The notes below the pieces were generated by a model. It was given only the letters and a program-made list of their open reading frames with translations, did not search any database and was not told the origin of the DNA. The translations under genes and the position numbers were made by a program. From Caldatribacterium sp964426875 (GTDB lineage Bacteria; Atribacterota; Atribacteria; Atribacterales; Caldatribacteriaceae): a DNA stretch of 64,000 bases. This document shows positions 34,423 through 43,948 of the stretch, piece after piece; the first letter of the stretch is position 1, and the number at the start of each line of letters is the position of its first letter. The DNA is taken from assembly GCA_964426875.1 (NCBI GenBank), contig CAYRSB010000004.1, positions 45,086 to 109,085 on the forward strand, given 5' to 3'.

Positions 34423-35001
34423 CTATCGGGCTCTCTCTTTCAGTATTTTCTCCAGAGACTTCCTGGTCTCTTCTCCGTACACTGCCTCAAGGTACGGGAT
34501 GGTATTTTCCGGGGAAATCACCGTAGACAGAAGACGGAGCTTCCCTTGAAACTCTCTTTCCTCCATGATGAGCCACAAGGGCTTTTCCGTTTCCCCGACA
34601 AAGGTATCAAAAATGACAAAACTCTCTCCCCGTAGAATCACTATGTCTTCAAAATCACTTGCCATATCCTCAAGAACCACGCCACTTTCTTCTGCCGCCA
34701 CTACCCCAACTACATAAGTGAGATCACCGGCCTCTCCCGGAACATACACGAAGTAAGCGTGGCTCAATTCATCACTGCCTTCAATCACGTAAACCTCTAC
34801 CGGAGAGGGGAAACCGACCATGGTTTCCACGCTGTCGGGTTGACCTAACTTTTCCAAGACCAGACTCTTTGCCAGAGGCAAAGACTTAACGTCCCCAATA
34901 AGAGCCCCAACCGTATCATAATCTGTTCGGGCCAGCCCTATGGAAGTGAGACAAAAACAGAAAATTCCTATTCCCAGCAAGACAATCGCGCTCTTTCGCA
35001 T
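34423..35001 (-). CDS. Secreted protein of unknown function
   Basis: A 192-residue protein with a clear signal peptide (basic MRKSA, then a hydrophobic VLLGIGIFCFCLTSIGLAR stretch). The mature part is acidic and mixes strands and helices (PVEVYVIEGSDELSHAYFVY, DIVILRGESFVIFDTF); I recognise no family. AAGGAGGGG lies about nine bases before the ATG, and a TATAAT-like -10 is at 35065-35070 on the - strand. It sits between the intact kinase gene and the decayed kinase copy, so the repeats flank it as direct repeats. Confidence 0.65.
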   Translation of the reverse strand: MRKSAIVLLGIGIFCFCLTSIGLARTDYDTVGALIGDVKSLPLAKSLVLEKLGQPDSVETMVGFPSPVEVYVIEGSDELSHAYFVYVPGEAGDLTYVVGVVAAEESGVVLEDMASDFEDIVILRGESFVIFDTFVGETEKPLWLIMEEREFQGKLRLLSTVISPENTIPYLEAVYGEETRKSLEKILKERAR

Positions 35002-35236
35002 TCCTCATTCCCCTCCTTTTTCGTATTTGCCCTAAGGGGCATAAAAGTAGAAAGAGGATGCTCTATTATACCACGGGGTATTGTGGAGTTTGGGAAAGGC
35101 CTTCTCTCGGAAGCTGCTTCTCTCCCCTGGCTGGGGATGTGAGTTGAGAGTTAAAGGGGAAGCCGTAACATTTTTGGTGGAGAACCGTGCGCGTAGGAAA
35201 TTTCTCTGCTCGAAGGTAAGGAGGAAAAAGGACAGG

Positions 35237-36763
35237 TCACCTGCCCGCCAAGTTCTCGAAAACTTCTTGAAGGGAGAGATAGCTTTTGACAAAAATCGGG
35301 TACAATTTCTTGTAAACTTCTACTTCCTCTTCCTGCGGTACAAATCGATCCCTAATCCCCACCAGTTCCTTTGCCACCTCTATCCCCCGGTACAATCCTA
35401 TCCCTACCCCTCCACAGATGGCTGCCCCAAGGGATGTGGCTTCTTCAAGGTACACAGGGCGCAGGACCTCCATTCCATAGACCTGAGCAAGCATTTTTGC
35501 CCAAAAGTCACTCTTCGCTCCACCACCAATAAGGCGCATGCTTTCGATTCTCAGTCCCTGCTCCCGGAAGGCATCGAGAATAATCCGGAGGTTCAGGCTC
35601 ACCCCCTCAAGAACTGCTCGAATCATGTGGGCTTTTTGGTGCCGTGGTGTAAGCCCTATGAACACTCCCCGGGCATGGGGGTTCCACCAGGGAGCTCGCT
35701 CTCCCAGAAGGTAGGGAAGGAAAAGGAGACTTTCGCTCCCCGCAGGGATTCTCTCTGCCTCAAGGTCCATAAGGAGATAGGGACTGAGACCAAGAGCCTG
35801 AGCTTTTTTGACCTCTTCCCTGCAGAGGGCGTCCCGGCACCACTGATACGACCCTCCCGCGGCCTGCATGGTGCCGGTGGGCATGAAAAGCCCCGGCGCA
35901 AGGTGGTGGAAGGTGAAAGTGCGCATCTTGGCGTCGTAGAAGGGATTCCGTGAGGCCAGGGCAATCCACGAGGAGGACCCCAGGTAGTTGTAGGCCTGTC
36001 CCTCCTCTACTACTCCAGCCCCACAGGCGGCACACGCTCCGTCCCCTCCCCCGATGACCACCGGTGTTCCCGGCAAAAGCCCCACCTCTTCTGCTGCCTT
36101 TTGGGTTATTTCCCCTACTACCATAAAGGAAGGAAAGACCGGAGGAAGCTTTTCCCACTCAATGCCTGTTGCCTCAAGAATCCGTGAGGACCACTCTTCC
36201 TTGAGGATGTCAAAGAGATTTGTTCCCGAGGCGTCGGAGAAATCCGTGGCCCATTTTCCAGTGAGCTTAAAAACCACAAAGTCTTTGGCCAGAAGGAACT
36301 TGTGGGCCTTGCGGTACACATCGGGGTGGTGGTTGCGGAGCCAGAGGATTTTGGCCAGGGAGTAGTTGGGACTCAGGCGGTGTCCAGTAATCCGATAAAT
36401 ATCTTCGTCGGAGATCTTTTCTCGTACCCATTCTGCTTCCCATACCGCCCGCCGATCGGCCCAAATGATGATGCGGTAGAGAGGGCTACCCGAGGCGTCC
36501 ACTGGCAAGGCCCCCATCATTTGACCGGAGAAGGAAACAACCCCAACGTCCTCCTTTGCGACCTTGGCTCTCTCAAGGAGACTTCGGGTGGAAAAAACCA
36601 CTGCTCTCCAGTAATCCTGCGGCTCCTGCTCTACCGATAGGGCATCGGGATAGAAAGTATCATATCCAAAAAAGGAGCTTGCCAGACACCGTCCTTCCGG
36701 GTCGAAGAGGGTTGCCTTGTTCCCTGTTGTCCCTAAATCATGAGCTATAATGAGTCTCCCCAC
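35237..36763 (-). CDS. FGGY carbohydrate kinase (xylulokinase-like)
   Basis: A 508-residue two-domain sugar kinase. The N-terminal phosphate motif HDLGTTGNKATLFD, the FSGQMMG segment, IIWADRRA and the C-terminal GGGDGACAACGAG and RLIGGGAKSDFW motifs place it in the FGGY family near xylulokinase. The phosphorylated pentulose is inferred, not shown. It starts with GTG, overlapping the CorC gene by 26 nt. A partial copy of its 3' end is found upstream of it at 34121-34323. Confidence 0.85.
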   Translation of the reverse strand: MGRLIIAHDLGTTGNKATLFDPEGRCLASSFFGYDTFYPDALSVEQEPQDYWRAVVFSTRSLLERAKVAKEDVGVVSFSGQMMGALPVDASGSPLYRIIIWADRRAVWEAEWVREKISDEDIYRITGHRLSPNYSLAKILWLRNHHPDVYRKAHKFLLAKDFVVFKLTGKWATDFSDASGTNLFDILKEEWSSRILEATGIEWEKLPPVFPSFMVVGEITQKAAEEVGLLPGTPVVIGGGDGACAACGAGVVEEGQAYNYLGSSSWIALASRNPFYDAKMRTFTFHHLAPGLFMPTGTMQAAGGSYQWCRDALCREEVKKAQALGLSPYLLMDLEAERIPAGSESLLFLPYLLGERAPWWNPHARGVFIGLTPRHQKAHMIRAVLEGVSLNLRIILDAFREQGLRIESMRLIGGGAKSDFWAKMLAQVYGMEVLRPVYLEEATSLGAAICGGVGIGLYRGIEVAKELVGIRDRFVPQEEEVEVYKKLYPIFVKSYLSLQEVFENLAGR

Positions 36764-38066
36764 TCTCTTCCTCTCCCTTCTCCTCTACTATGAGTCTGAG
36801 GGTGACAATTCTTCTTCCTCTCATGCGTTCCACTTTGAGCCTATACCCGTCTACCTGTATCACTTCGCCTCCTTCGGGGATTTTTCCCAGAAGCTCCATG
36901 ACCAGCCCACCGATAGTCTCGGATTCCTCGCTCTCAGGAATTTGCACTCCTAAGGACTCGTTCACCTGCTCGATGGGCAGCGAAGCGTCTACTAAGTATT
37001 CATTGTCGCTGATTTTGCGATAAGGAGGGACTTCCCGGTCGTGCTCGTCCCGAATCTCCCCGACAATCTCCTCAAGGAGGTCCTCAATGGTCACAAGTCC
37101 TGCCGTCCCTCCATACTCATCAAGGACGATGGCCATGTGGATTCGTCTTTGCTGGAGTTCTCGCAGAAGCTCTACCACCTTCTTGGTGGAGGGCACGAAG
37201 TGGATAGGACGCAGAATTTCTCGCACAGACCTTTCCAGATTTCCCTCTTTGAGGGCAGGGAGTATATCCTTTATGTGGACGAAACCAATGACGTTGTCGA
37301 TGTCCTCCCGGTACACTGGAAGGCGGGAGAAATGGCTTTTTAGAGAGAGGTCGAGGGCTTCCCCCAGCGTGGCGTTTTCCTCGATGCACACCATGTCCGT
37401 TCGGGGCGTCATCACCTCATAGGCTAAGGTGTCCCCGAACTCAAAAACCTCGCTGATGAGCCGCCGCTCCTCCACAGGGAGAGTCCGTTGCTCGCTGATG
37501 AAGAGCTTCAATTCCTCATCGCTTAGGGAACTCGCCGCTTCATGCGTTACACCGAAAAGACGGGAAATAAAGTCGGTTGATGCCGAAAGGGCCACCACTA
37601 TCGGTCGCAGGGCATGGGAGAGGAAAAGGATGAGTCTTGAGGACAAAAGCGCAAGCCTCTCTGGGTGCGCCATGGCCAAGCGTTTCGGTACCAGTTCCCC
37701 AAGAACGAGGGTGACGAAGGAAATAAGAACGGTGATAAGAACTACGGCGATCTCCTGCCCAAGACTTGAAAGAATGGGAATGCCACTCTCCTCCCACCGC
37801 CTCCCCAGGCTATGGGCTAAGGATATGGCTCCTGTGGCACTGGCAAAAAACCCGGCCATGGTAACCCCGATTTGAATGGTGGCAAGAAACTCACTCGGAT
37901 TATCCACAAGATGTCGGAGGGCTGCAAACTGCTTCTCCGTGCCCCTACCCCTGGCAAGATGCAGCTGGCTCCGCCTCGTGGAAATGAGGGCAATTTCCGA
38001 AGCAGCAAAGAAAGCATTAATGGCTACAAGGAGAAGGATGAGGAGAATTGTTCCCAAATACTCCAC
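36738..38066 (-). CDS. CorC/HlyC family protein (CNNM, CBS, transporter-associated domains)
   Basis: A 442-residue membrane protein of the hemolysin C/CorC family. The N-terminal CNNM domain has about four helices and the SEIALISTRR motif. Two CBS domains follow (MTPRTDMVCIEENATLGEAL, then PIHFVPSTKKVVELLRELQ) and a C-terminal CorC_HlyC domain ends it. In other bacteria such proteins are tied to magnesium or cobalt efflux. Start is GTG with GGAGG nine bases upstream. It overlaps the kinase gene, so both may share a transcript. Confidence 0.9.
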   Translation of the reverse strand: MEYLGTILLILLLVAINAFFAASEIALISTRRSQLHLARGRGTEKQFAALRHLVDNPSEFLATIQIGVTMAGFFASATGAISLAHSLGRRWEESGIPILSSLGQEIAVVLITVLISFVTLVLGELVPKRLAMAHPERLALLSSRLILFLSHALRPIVVALSASTDFISRLFGVTHEAASSLSDEELKLFISEQRTLPVEERRLISEVFEFGDTLAYEVMTPRTDMVCIEENATLGEALDLSLKSHFSRLPVYREDIDNVIGFVHIKDILPALKEGNLERSVREILRPIHFVPSTKKVVELLRELQQRRIHMAIVLDEYGGTAGLVTIEDLLEEIVGEIRDEHDREVPPYRKISDNEYLVDASLPIEQVNESLGVQIPESEESETIGGLVMELLGKIPEGGEVIQVDGYRLKVERMRGRRIVTLRLIVEEKGEEESGETHYSS

Positions 38067-38825
38067 TTACATCATCCTCCAGGACACGCGAGCAAAAAAA
38101 GCGGCACCGTTGCGGAAATTACAAGGGCACAAGGGGAAGAAAAACCGCTCGTCCGAATCTTCACTTTCAGACACTGCTTCCGATATCCCTCTTCCTCTCT
38201 TTGGTGTCTCTTATCTTACCATATTCTGAAAAAAATCGCCACTATAGCCTTTCCTGTAGTATCTTTTTCTTACATCCACTGCTATTGGAGACCAAGGGAA
38301 AGCCCTGTCTTTACGCCTTCGAAGGAGTGCGAAGGGGCTTTGCCATTTCAGCTCTTAACATGGAGTACTATGGGGAATGAAAAACAGATAGTCAGAACAT
38401 TCTGAACTACCATTTCGACGGCACGATAAAGAAGGGGCCAAAGTAGTGGAAGAAGGATAGGACTTACCTTAGGACCCGGATTCTCCTGGCAGAAATATGG
38501 TGCAAGTTGGCCGTCCACCACAGGAGTATCACCAACAGGACGTCGAGTAGTCCCGTCAACACCCAGGTACCAGAGAAACTAGTGCGTTTTGTGAAAAGAG
38601 GGGAAAACCAAGGCTGAGACCAGGATACCGTAGCGCCATCTTTAACACTCCTCAAAGGTCGAACCTCTTTATATCAAGGCTTCCAGCTGTAGAAGAGTAT
38701 CTGTCTCCCCTTCTTGTTTTCCAAAGCTCAACGGAGTGGTGGAGAAGTTAAACTGACCCTTTGGGAAGAATTTTGGGCTCATCACGGCAACAACATCGAC
38801 CTTGAAAGCCTGCGATTTCGTCTCA
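38067..38825. other. Non-coding stretch without a recognised gene
   Basis: No reading frame here resembles a known protein. A 63-codon frame on the - strand (38464-38655) has one hydrophobic helix (WVLTGLLDVLLVILLWW) but no Shine-Dalgarno or family match. A second frame reaching 38935 overlaps the DUF4405 gene and looks random. The region may hold decayed remains and the CorC promoter. Confidence 0.5.
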
Positions 38826-39626
38826 TTACACAGTTTTCCTTCCTTTTCGCCAGGACTTCTCAAGGTAATAGGCAGGGACGGCAAAGAGGCCAATGATTGA
38901 CATATGGGTTGTGAAAGTGACCACAGCGGTTTCAAGGAAATTGTCCTGTACTCTTAAGCGTCTCCCTGGATTGAAAGTTTCCTTTTCCACTCCTCTCTCT
39001 CGACCATTGGAGAGTTCACCGTACCCGGAGGACTGACCGCTTCTTAAGGAAGTGTATCCTTTAGGCTGGGTTTCTATTCCGAAAGGAATGGCCAGCCACC
39101 TGGGGAGGTTGCTCAGAGTCAAGTGATAAAGACCCAAGACAAGAAGGAGAACTACCAATCCCACCTGCAGAGGTCTGGCAATCTTCTGAGGAAGATGAAC
39201 TATTCCCTTGAGGAAGCTGGCAACAAAGCTCCAGTGAAGTCCAAGGTGAACCCCAGCCAGAATCAGAGAAACACTGGAGGAAAAGAGATGCAATTCCCTC
39301 CAGAACGGGTCTCGAGAACCTGAAAGGAGCACTCTGGAAATCCGCATACCACTCAGAGAAGCAATCACAAAAGATGCCATGAGCAGCATGTCAAGGAGGT
39401 AGATGTATCGGGTTTTCGATGGAAGAACTTTTTGCAGCAATCTTGCTGTTACCCCACAGATCCATTTCCAGTTCAAAAACACATGGAAGCCAACAAGTCC
39501 CAGGATACAAAGTCCGGCAACTTCATGAAATGCAAGACCTAAGGCTTTCCATCCACAGAGTAAAGGCAAAAGAAGAAACATCGCCATGTCGACAAGGATT
39601 TTACTCGTTCTTCGAGACACAGTCAT
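38826..39626 (-). CDS. DUF4405 membrane protein (cytochrome b561-like)
   Basis: A 266-residue integral membrane protein with four to five helices. The pairs HEVAGLCILGLVGFHVFLNWKWI and HLFSSSVSLILAGVHLGLHW match the DUF4405 family, with histidines spaced like heme-binding transmembrane pairs. A soluble loop (residues about 180-230) precedes the last helix. I chose the ATG at 39626 with AAAGGA upstream; TTG at 39629 is the alternative. Its electron partner is not encoded nearby. Confidence 0.65.
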   Translation of the reverse strand: MTVSRRTSKILVDMAMFLLLPLLCGWKALGLAFHEVAGLCILGLVGFHVFLNWKWICGVTARLLQKVLPSKTRYIYLLDMLLMASFVIASLSGMRISRVLLSGSRDPFWRELHLFSSSVSLILAGVHLGLHWSFVASFLKGIVHLPQKIARPLQVGLVVLLLVLGLYHLTLSNLPRWLAIPFGIETQPKGYTSLRSGQSSGYGELSNGRERGVEKETFNPGRRLRVQDNFLETAVVTFTTHMSIIGLFAVPAYYLEKSWRKGRKTV

Positions 39627-39890
39627 CAATCCTTTTCAGCATCCTTTCCAATAGTCTCGCGGATGCAGATTGCTCTCTGCCCCATCGTACATCGTACAAC
39701 TCAACTTTGAACTTTTTGTGGGGGATTTTCGGCAGATCTGTGAATTATCGTCCACCTATCAGGAATCTTAAGGAATTCATCTTTGCAAGAAAGAAGCTTG
39801 ATACGAAAATATACTTCACTGAGCACCGTCAATCTCACTCAGCAGAACATCCAAGATTTCTTCACAGGCTCAACTTAGGATTTCGGGGCT

Positions 39891-40431
39891 TCACAGTACT
39901 TTTTCAATCAAGAGAGTTTCCCCTTTTCCTGGCAGCACGACTTTGTAAAGTCCTTCAAATCGCTGGAAAAATTCTCTCTTCAAGGTGTGAACTGGTGTCA
40001 GCATTCTCGGCTTTATAATTTCCACTGCTTCTTCTATTCCTGGAACGTTGATATGTCCGCTGGTATGAAAAGTAGACTTCTCCCTGTCCTTCTCCAAGAT
40101 TCCGTAAAGCTCGAAAAAGAAGTAATGAACCCGGTTCCGGATTGAACGGGTTAGAAGCATTCTCTTGCCCGAAAGGCTTTGAGGAGGGACGTCTCTTGTG
40201 GTCAACACTCGCCTCCAAAACTAAGGAGAAGGGGGTCTCCTCTGAGGGCTTTCCTGTGTACGCTTCAACACGAATGGTCTCACTTTTGTCGAGGCTTGAT
40301 ATCGTTCGGTAACTAATCCAAAGCTTTCTGTTCCTCTCCTCCAGACTGGTCAAGGTCGCTGGTATCCCTCTTTTGACGCTGAAAGCCTGCCCCAAGCAAA
40401 GCTGAAGGGTTTTCCTCCAGTAACTCCTCAA
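39891..40431 (-). pseudogene. Remnant of a beta-CASP/MBL-fold ribonuclease-like protein
   Basis: The 3' part reads FHTSGHINVPGIEEAVEIIKPRMLTPVHT, the typical end of metallo-beta-lactamase/beta-CASP RNases (HTSGH and PVHT supply active-site histidines). The upstream part is in a different frame (about 40200-40431) and reads like the linker before this motif. The N-terminal HxHxDH domain is absent. So this is a truncated, frameshifted remnant; the catalytic half cannot be made. Confidence 0.6.
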
Positions 40432-40547
40432 AACGGCTTGGTCCCTTCTCTATCGTTACAACACTCAGCACAGATGAGTGGTTAGCCCTCACTCAATGGA
40501 GACTTGCATTCCATAAGAAGTACTGAGTTTACTTGGTGCATTAAAGA

Positions 40548-40608
40548 CCAGCATATAAGCCGCCCGCAGAGCACAAGTGAGGCGGGTCAGCTTATACGCA
40601 AGTTAGCC
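40548..40608. repeat. attC-like palindrome downstream of the membrane protein gene
   Basis: An imperfect stem (ATAAG...CGCCC / GGCGGG..tca..CTTAT) of about 20 bp with an extrahelical 3- or 4-base bulge, ending in GCTTATACGCAAGTTAGCC. The GTTAGCC end and the GCTTAT box resemble the right half of integron attC sites. The left box (GACCAGC) departs from the consensus. It may equally be a transcription terminator for the - strand gene that ends at 40619. Confidence 0.35.
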
Positions 40609-40618
40609 GCATATTAAA

Positions 40619-41512
40619 TTAACCTGTGGCCGTAGTTCTTTTGTAACCAATACGCATGCCTATCGTAATCACCAGCGCAGGAAAGAAACCCATCAAGATG
40701 GCAAGGGGTAATGGCATCGGTGATAGGAAAATCAATTGGTAGACCAGCGGTACCACTGTGTCAACGAGCCAGAAAAGTAGAAAAACCTGCCACAATGTGA
40801 TTCTATAGGCAATCCATCTCTTAGACACAGGCAATATGAGAATGACATTGACAACAAAAGCCACGACAAACATTATTTGCGTCTTCCAGTCGGAAGCAGC
40901 GGCTTCCATGTCAATGTTCACTCTCGCAATAATAGCACTCAGAATGCTGCCGACGGCGTAACCCATATAGGCAAAACAGGCTACCATCACAGCCTTCAGG
41001 ATGTCAGCCCATAGTGCGCTTTTATCAACAGGTTGGCCTGGCTGATATCGTCCTCTTTCCCACCAGACCAGTATGAGAGAGAAGGTCAACGTCTGTAATA
41101 AGATTTCCGGCAATCCAATTAAATGGTACCAGGGTGGTAACTTGGAGTAAATTAAACCTTCCAGTGAGGATGGGGCAGCAGCAGGAGTACCCAGAATGCC
41201 AAACATAACAAATATGCCCCACAAAATGAGCCACCCACGCTTGCTCCCCATGATTGTTCTGCGGATAGGCCACAACCCAAGAGCAAATAGAAGCCCCCTT
41301 ATGGGTTGCACCAGAGGCCCAAGAAACACTAAGGGAGAATCAATAGGACGCATAAAGTCCCTGATTATCTCCTGCTGAAAGAGCTTCCCATAGTCAAACA
41401 GGTTGGACATGACAAGACCAAACACGAAATAGGTAACGGTATGCACAAGTACTACCTTCCCCGCAAAGATCAGAAACTCTCTCAGATGACCTTCTTCCAT
41501 TTGCTGCTTCAT
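40619..41512 (-). CDS. Multi-spanning membrane protein of unknown function
   Basis: A 297-residue protein with about seven or eight hydrophobic helices and no recognised family. Basic residues between helices (PIRRTIMGSKRGW, a WWERGRYQ loop) give a plausible topology. AAGGAGG lies eight bases before the ATG. Palindromic elements resembling attC sites flank it (40548-40608, 41549-41688). This and the lack of synteny suggest transfer as a cassette; the function is unknown. Confidence 0.65.
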   Translation of the reverse strand: MKQQMEEGHLREFLIFAGKVVLVHTVTYFVFGLVMSNLFDYGKLFQQEIIRDFMRPIDSPLVFLGPLVQPIRGLLFALGLWPIRRTIMGSKRGWLILWGIFVMFGILGTPAAAPSSLEGLIYSKLPPWYHLIGLPEILLQTLTFSLILVWWERGRYQPGQPVDKSALWADILKAVMVACFAYMGYAVGSILSAIIARVNIDMEAAASDWKTQIMFVVAFVVNVILILPVSKRWIAYRITLWQVFLLFWLVDTVVPLVYQLIFLSPMPLPLAILMGFFPALVITIGMRIGYKRTTATG

Positions 41513-41548
41513 CTTGATTCCTCCTTAGATAGAAACACAGGGATGTAC

Positions 41549-41688
41549 GGCTAACAAGTTGTGGCTAAGCCACGTACTGGGCAGAGTTCTCTACTCGAAC
41601 AGCAAAAACTGGGCAATACCCTTTTCCCCTGCAGAAACTATGAACGGCCCTCCGGTCGGTGCCGGACCCACTGCTTACAAGTTATGCC
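41549..41688. repeat. attC-like element upstream of the membrane protein gene
   Basis: Left end GGCTAACAAGTTGTGGC and right end CCACTGCTTACAAGTTATGCC are roughly complementary, with GC-rich inverted repeats between them; the total is 140 nt. The left end matches the conserved GBCTAACAAK start of attC sites; the right core GTTATGC is off consensus. See the cassette finding. Confidence 0.35.
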
Positions 41689-41944
41689 ATGGATGCTCGT
41701 TTGTCAAATTTCGGCGCTTGAGGTTTGGACAAAGATATAACTTGTGACCTTCGTGCTCCTCATCCCAGGGGATGTCTACTCTCACCCTGCCGAGGGCGAG
41801 CAAGAGTTGGAGAAGCAGGGCTTATCCCTCCCGGGTAGATTATGGGAGAAGAGAATAAAAGTGTAACTTTGCCCTTCAGCCGTTCCTTGAACACACGTTT
41901 CCCTTGGCAGAAGGAAAACACCACCCAGGGAAAACGTCTTCCAG

Positions 41945-41983
41945 AACAAAATAGCCCAGGATGGAGACTTCCATCCTGGGCTA
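41945..41983 (-). terminator. Intrinsic terminator after the 42.0-kb gene
   Basis: A perfect 14-bp stem (TAGCCCAGGATGGA / TCCATCCTGGGCTA) with a 4-nt loop is followed on the - strand by TTTTGTTC. It lies 31 nt after the stop at 42015, so it ends that transcript. Confidence 0.85.
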
Positions 41984-42014
41984 CCACTATTGCGTGACAT
42001 ACTATTAGAAGAAG

Positions 42015-42446
42015 CTATTTGATGGTTATAGCTTCTACCCGGAGGATTAATTGTTGCATACCCCCGAGAGTTATATCCGGTTGTGCAAATAAGGTTCGTA
42101 CCTCTCTCCGGGCAAGATCCCTAACCTGTATAACACTCTCTCTTACCCCCTCTGCGCCAGGACTTCCTTGACCCCCGAAGAATTGTGAGTATGGTGCGAT
42201 TAGCTTCAGTTCTGCAATGGCAATCGGTGCCTTTCCAGAGTTCTTCACCGGGAAAGAAATTCCATAAAAGCCTACTTGAGGAGCCCCAATGGTGAGTTCC
42301 TTTCCTCCCATCGTAATCACCATAGAGAAGAGCTCTGCAGAAGCTAAATTGTTTGGCGAGGCCTTTAAACCCCTGGTCAAAACTACACCTATCACTGCAC
42401 CCCCAACCAAAAGAACAACAGCCAGAAAAACCCATATACGCTTCAT
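42015..42446 (-). CDS. Signal-anchored protein of unknown function
   Basis: A 143-residue protein with an N-terminal hydrophobic helix (WVFLAVVLLVGGAVIGVVL) and an exported domain. The domain is beta-rich with a PQVGFYGISFPVKNSGKAPIAI stretch resembling a DUF/FxLYD-type fold in outline, but I recognise no family. I chose the ATG at 42446 (GAAGGGG upstream) over the GTG at 42485. A strong terminator follows, so it is a single-gene unit. Confidence 0.6.
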   Translation of the reverse strand: MKRIWVFLAVVLLVGGAVIGVVLTRGLKASPNNLASAELFSMVITMGGKELTIGAPQVGFYGISFPVKNSGKAPIAIAELKLIAPYSQFFGGQGSPGAEGVRESVIQVRDLARREVRTLFAQPDITLGGMQQLILRVEAITIK

Positions 42447-43351
42447 ACTTACCCCTTCTTTTCGTTTCCCATCACATGCCCGCACACCGAACTAACACGA
42501 CACTGAGCCAGCGCATGCTTTTCGGTTTTGCCTGATTTACCATTCCAACATTCCCAACCTTTCCTCGATGGACACCCCCTTTGACTCTTCCTGAGTTCTC
42601 AGTCTTAGGAGAGAATTCTGACAGTACACTGTCAATGTGAGGATGATTTTCGCACTTTGGGAAAGTGGTCTGGGTGACGAAGAAATTCAGGTAATGTGTC
42701 GGAAAGTAAAGGAGCTATCAACTGGCAGATTTTCTGGCAGTCTCTTTCTCCGGTTACCACAAGAAAGGGCTATGTATCCCTGTCAGCCCCTTTCCTTGTA
42801 ACCGGCCCTACCGTCTCCAACACCGCAGCGGTTGCAAAAGCTCGAACTGAAAACCCTGAGAATACTCAAAGCCAGGTGGTTACAGAAAAACCCACCGATT
42901 TTTTCTAAAAAGGAGACTACGGAATAGTGAACATTACTCTTAGAAAAGTATACACCGTGAAAGGAAGACCGTCCATAATTGGTTAAGGAAAAACCTGGAG
43001 CGTCAAATTTATTAAAATTCCCAAACTTCCTTTTTGGACGACATCAGGAGACTCAAAGATTCTCGGGGCACTTTGAAAGATCTATAAATTCGCAGTTTTT
43101 CTTGCTTCTCCTACACCAATTTCCGGAGGATGGTAAACGAAAAAGGCGGAGGAAGTGTACATCAGAAAAACCTGTACATCCTACCCTCCTTCACCTACGC
43201 CTTCATTACCTTTTGTACTTTCTTTGAGGAGCGAGCATGTCAGTTGAGAACTCCCTAACTTCGGGAGATGCCAACTTTATCGCTTGAGCACTCATCGTGG
43301 GGGAAATTCCCTGTTTTCTCAAAAACCCCAAAGGAAGTCCACTTTAAATCC
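42447..43351. other. Non-coding stretch without a recognised gene
   Basis: About 900 bases between the signal-anchored protein and tRNA-Glu. The longest frames (42696-42908 and 42979-43227, + strand) show no family resemblance and no ribosome site. A short palindrome (ACAGTACACTGT) near 42621 may belong to the upstream promoter. The stretch may be relic sequence. Confidence 0.5.
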
Positions 43352-43428
43352 TGGCGCCCCCAAGCGGATTTGAACCGCTGCCGTCGCCTTGAAAGGGCGA
43401 TGTCCTAACCTGGCTAGACGATGGGGGC
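43352..43428 (-). tRNA. tRNA-Glu (anticodon TTC)
   Basis: The - strand folds as a cloverleaf of 77 nt: acceptor GCCCCCA/TGGGGGC, D arm with AGCCAGGTTAGGAC, anticodon loop CTTTCAA (TTC), T arm GGTTCAAATCC, discriminator G and encoded CCA. The sequence resembles the usual bacterial tRNA-Glu. Confidence 0.95.
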
Positions 43429-43493
43429 GCAGGCAAGCCCTATTGTATAAAAACGTGGCTTGAAAGGCAAGCGCCGGAAGGAATTTCCAAGCC

Positions 43494-43676
43494 TTACTCT
43501 TTAATAATGGCGCTTGTGGGACAGGAGTCGATAGCCTCATCCACACAACTTGCGCTCGTATCGGCTCCGCTTTTGATCACGCTCTTCCCATTGGCGTTCA
43601 TCTCAAATACATCCGGGCAAATCTGAACACAGAGTTCACAACCGATGCAGAGTTCTTCGTCCACTTTAAGAACCAT
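43494..43676 (-). CDS. Single-cluster [4Fe-4S] ferredoxin
   Basis: A 60-residue ferredoxin. The first cluster ligands are CIGCELCVQICP and the fourth comes from the C-terminal SCP of DEAIDSCPTSAI, a layout found in Thermotoga-type monocluster ferredoxins, with an extra Cys in SASC. Electron carrier in the cytosol. It starts with ATG preceded by GGAGG. A TATAAT-like -10 box lies at 43716-43721 on the - strand with a weak -35. Confidence 0.9.
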   Translation of the reverse strand: MVLKVDEELCIGCELCVQICPDVFEMNANGKSVIKSGADTSASCVDEAIDSCPTSAIIKE

Positions 43677-43948
43677 GGCGTATCTCCTCCCTCAAGCCAG
43701 ATTCAAACCGAAAGAATTATAACAAACCATGCCCACTTTTTCTACAAGCCCAGGGCGATTCTCTTTCCGGCTTCAACGGCAAAAATTCTTTCCACTGGGG
43801 AACAAGAGGGGTTCTGCTACCCTCCCCTTCAAGGCAAACGAAGACACCGTTGCCAACCCCAGCAATCGTGGTGTGAGATCCTCTTGTGACAGAAAGCCGA
43901 AAAGAGAGTTCTTTTTTCCCGCCATCCTGTTATGGCTGGATACCCCTT

